64,000 nucleotides of DNA from Defluviitaleaceae bacterium (GTDB taxonomy: Bacteria; Bacillota; Clostridia; Lachnospirales; WQUN01). The notes beneath the pieces are model-generated. The model did not search any database. It was not told where the DNA came from and saw nothing but the letters and a program-made list of their open reading frames with translations. Position numbers and translations under genes: made by a program. The stretch is taken from contig WRAN01000007.1 in assembly GCA_009780185.1 (NCBI GenBank), positions 62,001-126,000 on the forward strand, given 5' to 3'. Shown piece by piece: positions 62,627-64,000 of this stretch (the first letter of the stretch is position 1; each line of letters starts with the position of its first letter).

Positions 62627-64000
62627 GATATATTCTCAAATAAATTTGTAAGCCATGGCTGGACAACAGAAAGCCCAATAATAGCACCAATAACCAGCAT
62701 AGGAAAATAGGCCATGGTAAGCCTTCCGCCACTTTCCCAAAAAGTCAGTAGTAGTGCCAAACCAAAGAAGGATAGCCACGGTACAGCGGTATGTTCCCGG
62801 CTTGGTTTAATAAAAGCACGAATAGCCATAACCAGCATGAGTAGTAGCATCGCTGTAGTAAAGCCTGTGGCAATATGCCTGTAGGCATTGAAATTATATC
62901 CATGGCCAAGAACCATATGATGTAGCCTGGTTTGATTAACTGGTGCAAGATGCAAGATGCGGTGCAGCTCATAGGTGCCGTCGCCAAAATTAATGGTAAA
63001 TTTGGCTGAGTATAAATTACCCATCCCAATAACCCCTTGGCCACGTAAGCGCTCGCGGAATAACCTTGATGTTTCTATTTGTCTGGTTTCTAAATCGCGG
63101 AAGCCTAACGTAAAGTTAAAGTCCCATGTATTATAGTGGCCGTAGCCCTGTAGGCCAAGCATAGCCCAGTGGGTTCTGGGGATACGGTAGCGTTCGGTTA
63201 ACTCAGGCCCTATTACCCGCCTGCTCATGTACATATAAAATCCGCCGTAAATTATAATGAACCCAAAAGCCAACGCACCGGCACATAATAGACGCTGGGC
63301 CCAGCCTTTTTTTTCCTTCACCAATAAAAAATCTATAAATATGGCGATAAGCACAATCATTGCCGTAGCTTTTAATACTGAGCCAACTGCCGCGGCCAGC
63401 CCACAAGCGGCAAAAAACAGTAGCTTTTTGCGTAGAGTCGCTTCATCTCTTCCTTTAAGATATAAAGAGAAGGCTATAGCTACAAAAGGCATGGACAGGG
63501 TATCTGTATAATATACCGCCCCAAAGAAATGAAAGGGTAGAAAAATACATAGCAAAAATAATACATACAGCCCAGCCTGTAGCCCCTTTAAGCGCTTTGC
63601 CGCTGAATATAGTGCAAAAACCATAGCTTGAACCATAGTTACATTCCATACCAAGGCAGGTATATGAAAATCTGTGCCGCCAAATAAATTATACACCCAA
63701 AATAGCCAGCGAAATAAAAAAGCCCCGCCCCATTGTACCGACTTCATTGCCAAATACCTGAGGTAAGAGCCTTGAAAAACATAACTTGCCCCGCCATGCA
63801 TACCAAATGTAGTGCCAAAAGCACCAGGGCCATCCAACTCCCCTGTAAGGGCCCACATCTGGGCCCCGCCAAAAATGGCTTCCACATCCCAAAGGGGGGT
63901 GAATCGCAGGCGGTTTCCTATTACAAATTGCAGTATCGCCGAAAGAGCGATAAATATGATGAGTATCCTCTTATGAGTCTTTTCGGAAATGGATGAAGAA
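62605..64000 (-). CDS. GT-C (family 39-like) membrane glycosyltransferase, N-terminus beyond window
   Basis: At least 464 residues; the frame is open to the right edge. From the edge inward: KRILIIFIALSAILQFVIGN (first span), RLRFTPLWDVEAIFGGAQ, with the acidic WDxE of the first outer loop typical of GT-C enzymes, then about ten spans (YYTDTLSMPFVAIAFSLYL region; LTMAYFPMLVIGAIIGLS near the end). An internal GTG at 63885 is unlikely to be the true start, because the conserved loop lies before it. Probably transfers a polyprenyl-linked sugar; substrate unknown. Confidence 0.75.
   Translation of the reverse strand, partial: SSSISEKTHKRILIIFIALSAILQFVIGNRLRFTPLWDVEAIFGGAQMWALTGELDGPGAFGTTFGMHGGASYVFQGSYLRYLAMKSVQWGGAFLFRWLFWVYNLFGGTDFHIPALVWNVTMVQAMVFALYSAAKRLKGLQAGLYVLFLLCIFLPFHFFGAVYYTDTLSMPFVAIAFSLYLKGRDEATLRKKLLFFAACGLAAAVGSVLKATAMIVLIAIFIDFLLVKEKKGWAQRLLCAGALAFGFIIIYGGFYMYMSRRVIGPELTERYRIPRTHWAMLGLQGYGHYNTWDFNFTLGFRDLETRQIETSRLFRERLRGQGVIGMGNLYSAKFTINFGDGTYELHRILHLAPVNQTRLHHMVLGHGYNFNAYRHIATGFTTAMLLLMLVMAIRAFIKPSREHTAVPWLSFFGLALLLTFWESGGRLTMAYFPMLVIGAIIGLSVVQPWLTNLFENISKKELST

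Overview
The window comes from a low-to-mid-GC Firmicute, most likely a spore-forming member of the Clostridia close to Lachnospirales. The basis is the chromosome-origin gene order (rpmH-rnpA-yidD-yidC-jag-mnmE-mnmG-rsmG to the left, dnaA-dnaN-recF-gyrB-gyrA to the right), strong AGGAGG ribosome sites, lipoprotein-type binding proteins, S-box and B12 riboswitches, and several protein families typical of Clostridia. I found no rRNA, tRNA, insertion sequence or CRISPR array.

Layout. 1-7 kb: the start of dnaE; two related PIG-V-type GT-C membrane glycosyltransferases and a GtrB/DPM1-type polyprenyl-phosphate glycosyltransferase; a Phd/PIN toxin-antitoxin pair whose toxin lacks its first catalytic Asp; and a CofE-like ligase. 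7-17 kb: twelve minus-strand genes behind one cobalamin riboswitch. They import corrinoids (BtuF/BtuC/BtuD-like) and build the nucleotide loop (CobT, CobU, CobS, CobC, CbiB, CobD), with a DUF71 ATP pyrophosphatase and a CobQ that lacks its glutaminase domain. 17-19 kb: an AbrB-like regulator behind a long structured leader, and an orphan toxin-tip gene with a CPCC partner. 19-24 kb: addB without addA, then an S-box-controlled metQ.

24-40 kb is the replication origin. Genes to the left run leftward and genes to the right run rightward, as expected for leading-strand bias. oriC is visible as DnaA boxes before dnaA and as a box cluster plus DnaA-trio unwinding element between dnaA and dnaN. 40-48 kb: glmM, hemW, lepA, a divergent ThyA-family enzyme, trmB and several zinc-ribbon or proline-rich proteins. 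48-52 kb: a sugar ABC transporter operon without its ATPase. 52-56 kb: an FMN-bind-like protein, a zinc-ribbon/TM/leucine-rich-repeat protein, and a compact type I toxin of Hol-Tox type facing a convergent antisense RNA.

56-64 kb: a candidate peptide quorum-sensing cassette, in which a 435-residue XRE-TPR regulator of RRNPP type is followed 15 nt later by a 56-codon secreted pro-peptide gene; a YtvI-type AI-2E exporter; a protein combining a MPN/JAB-like domain without its metal ligands, a TM segment and LysM, translationally coupled to a soluble histidine kinase; a 46-residue Arg/Trp-rich peptide; and part of a GT-C glycosyltransferase. The strongest candidates for undescribed biology are the RRNPP/pro-peptide pair, the glutaminase-less CobQ beside DUF71, the structured abrB leader, the pseudo-MPN-LysM/kinase pair and the Hol-Tox/antisense element.
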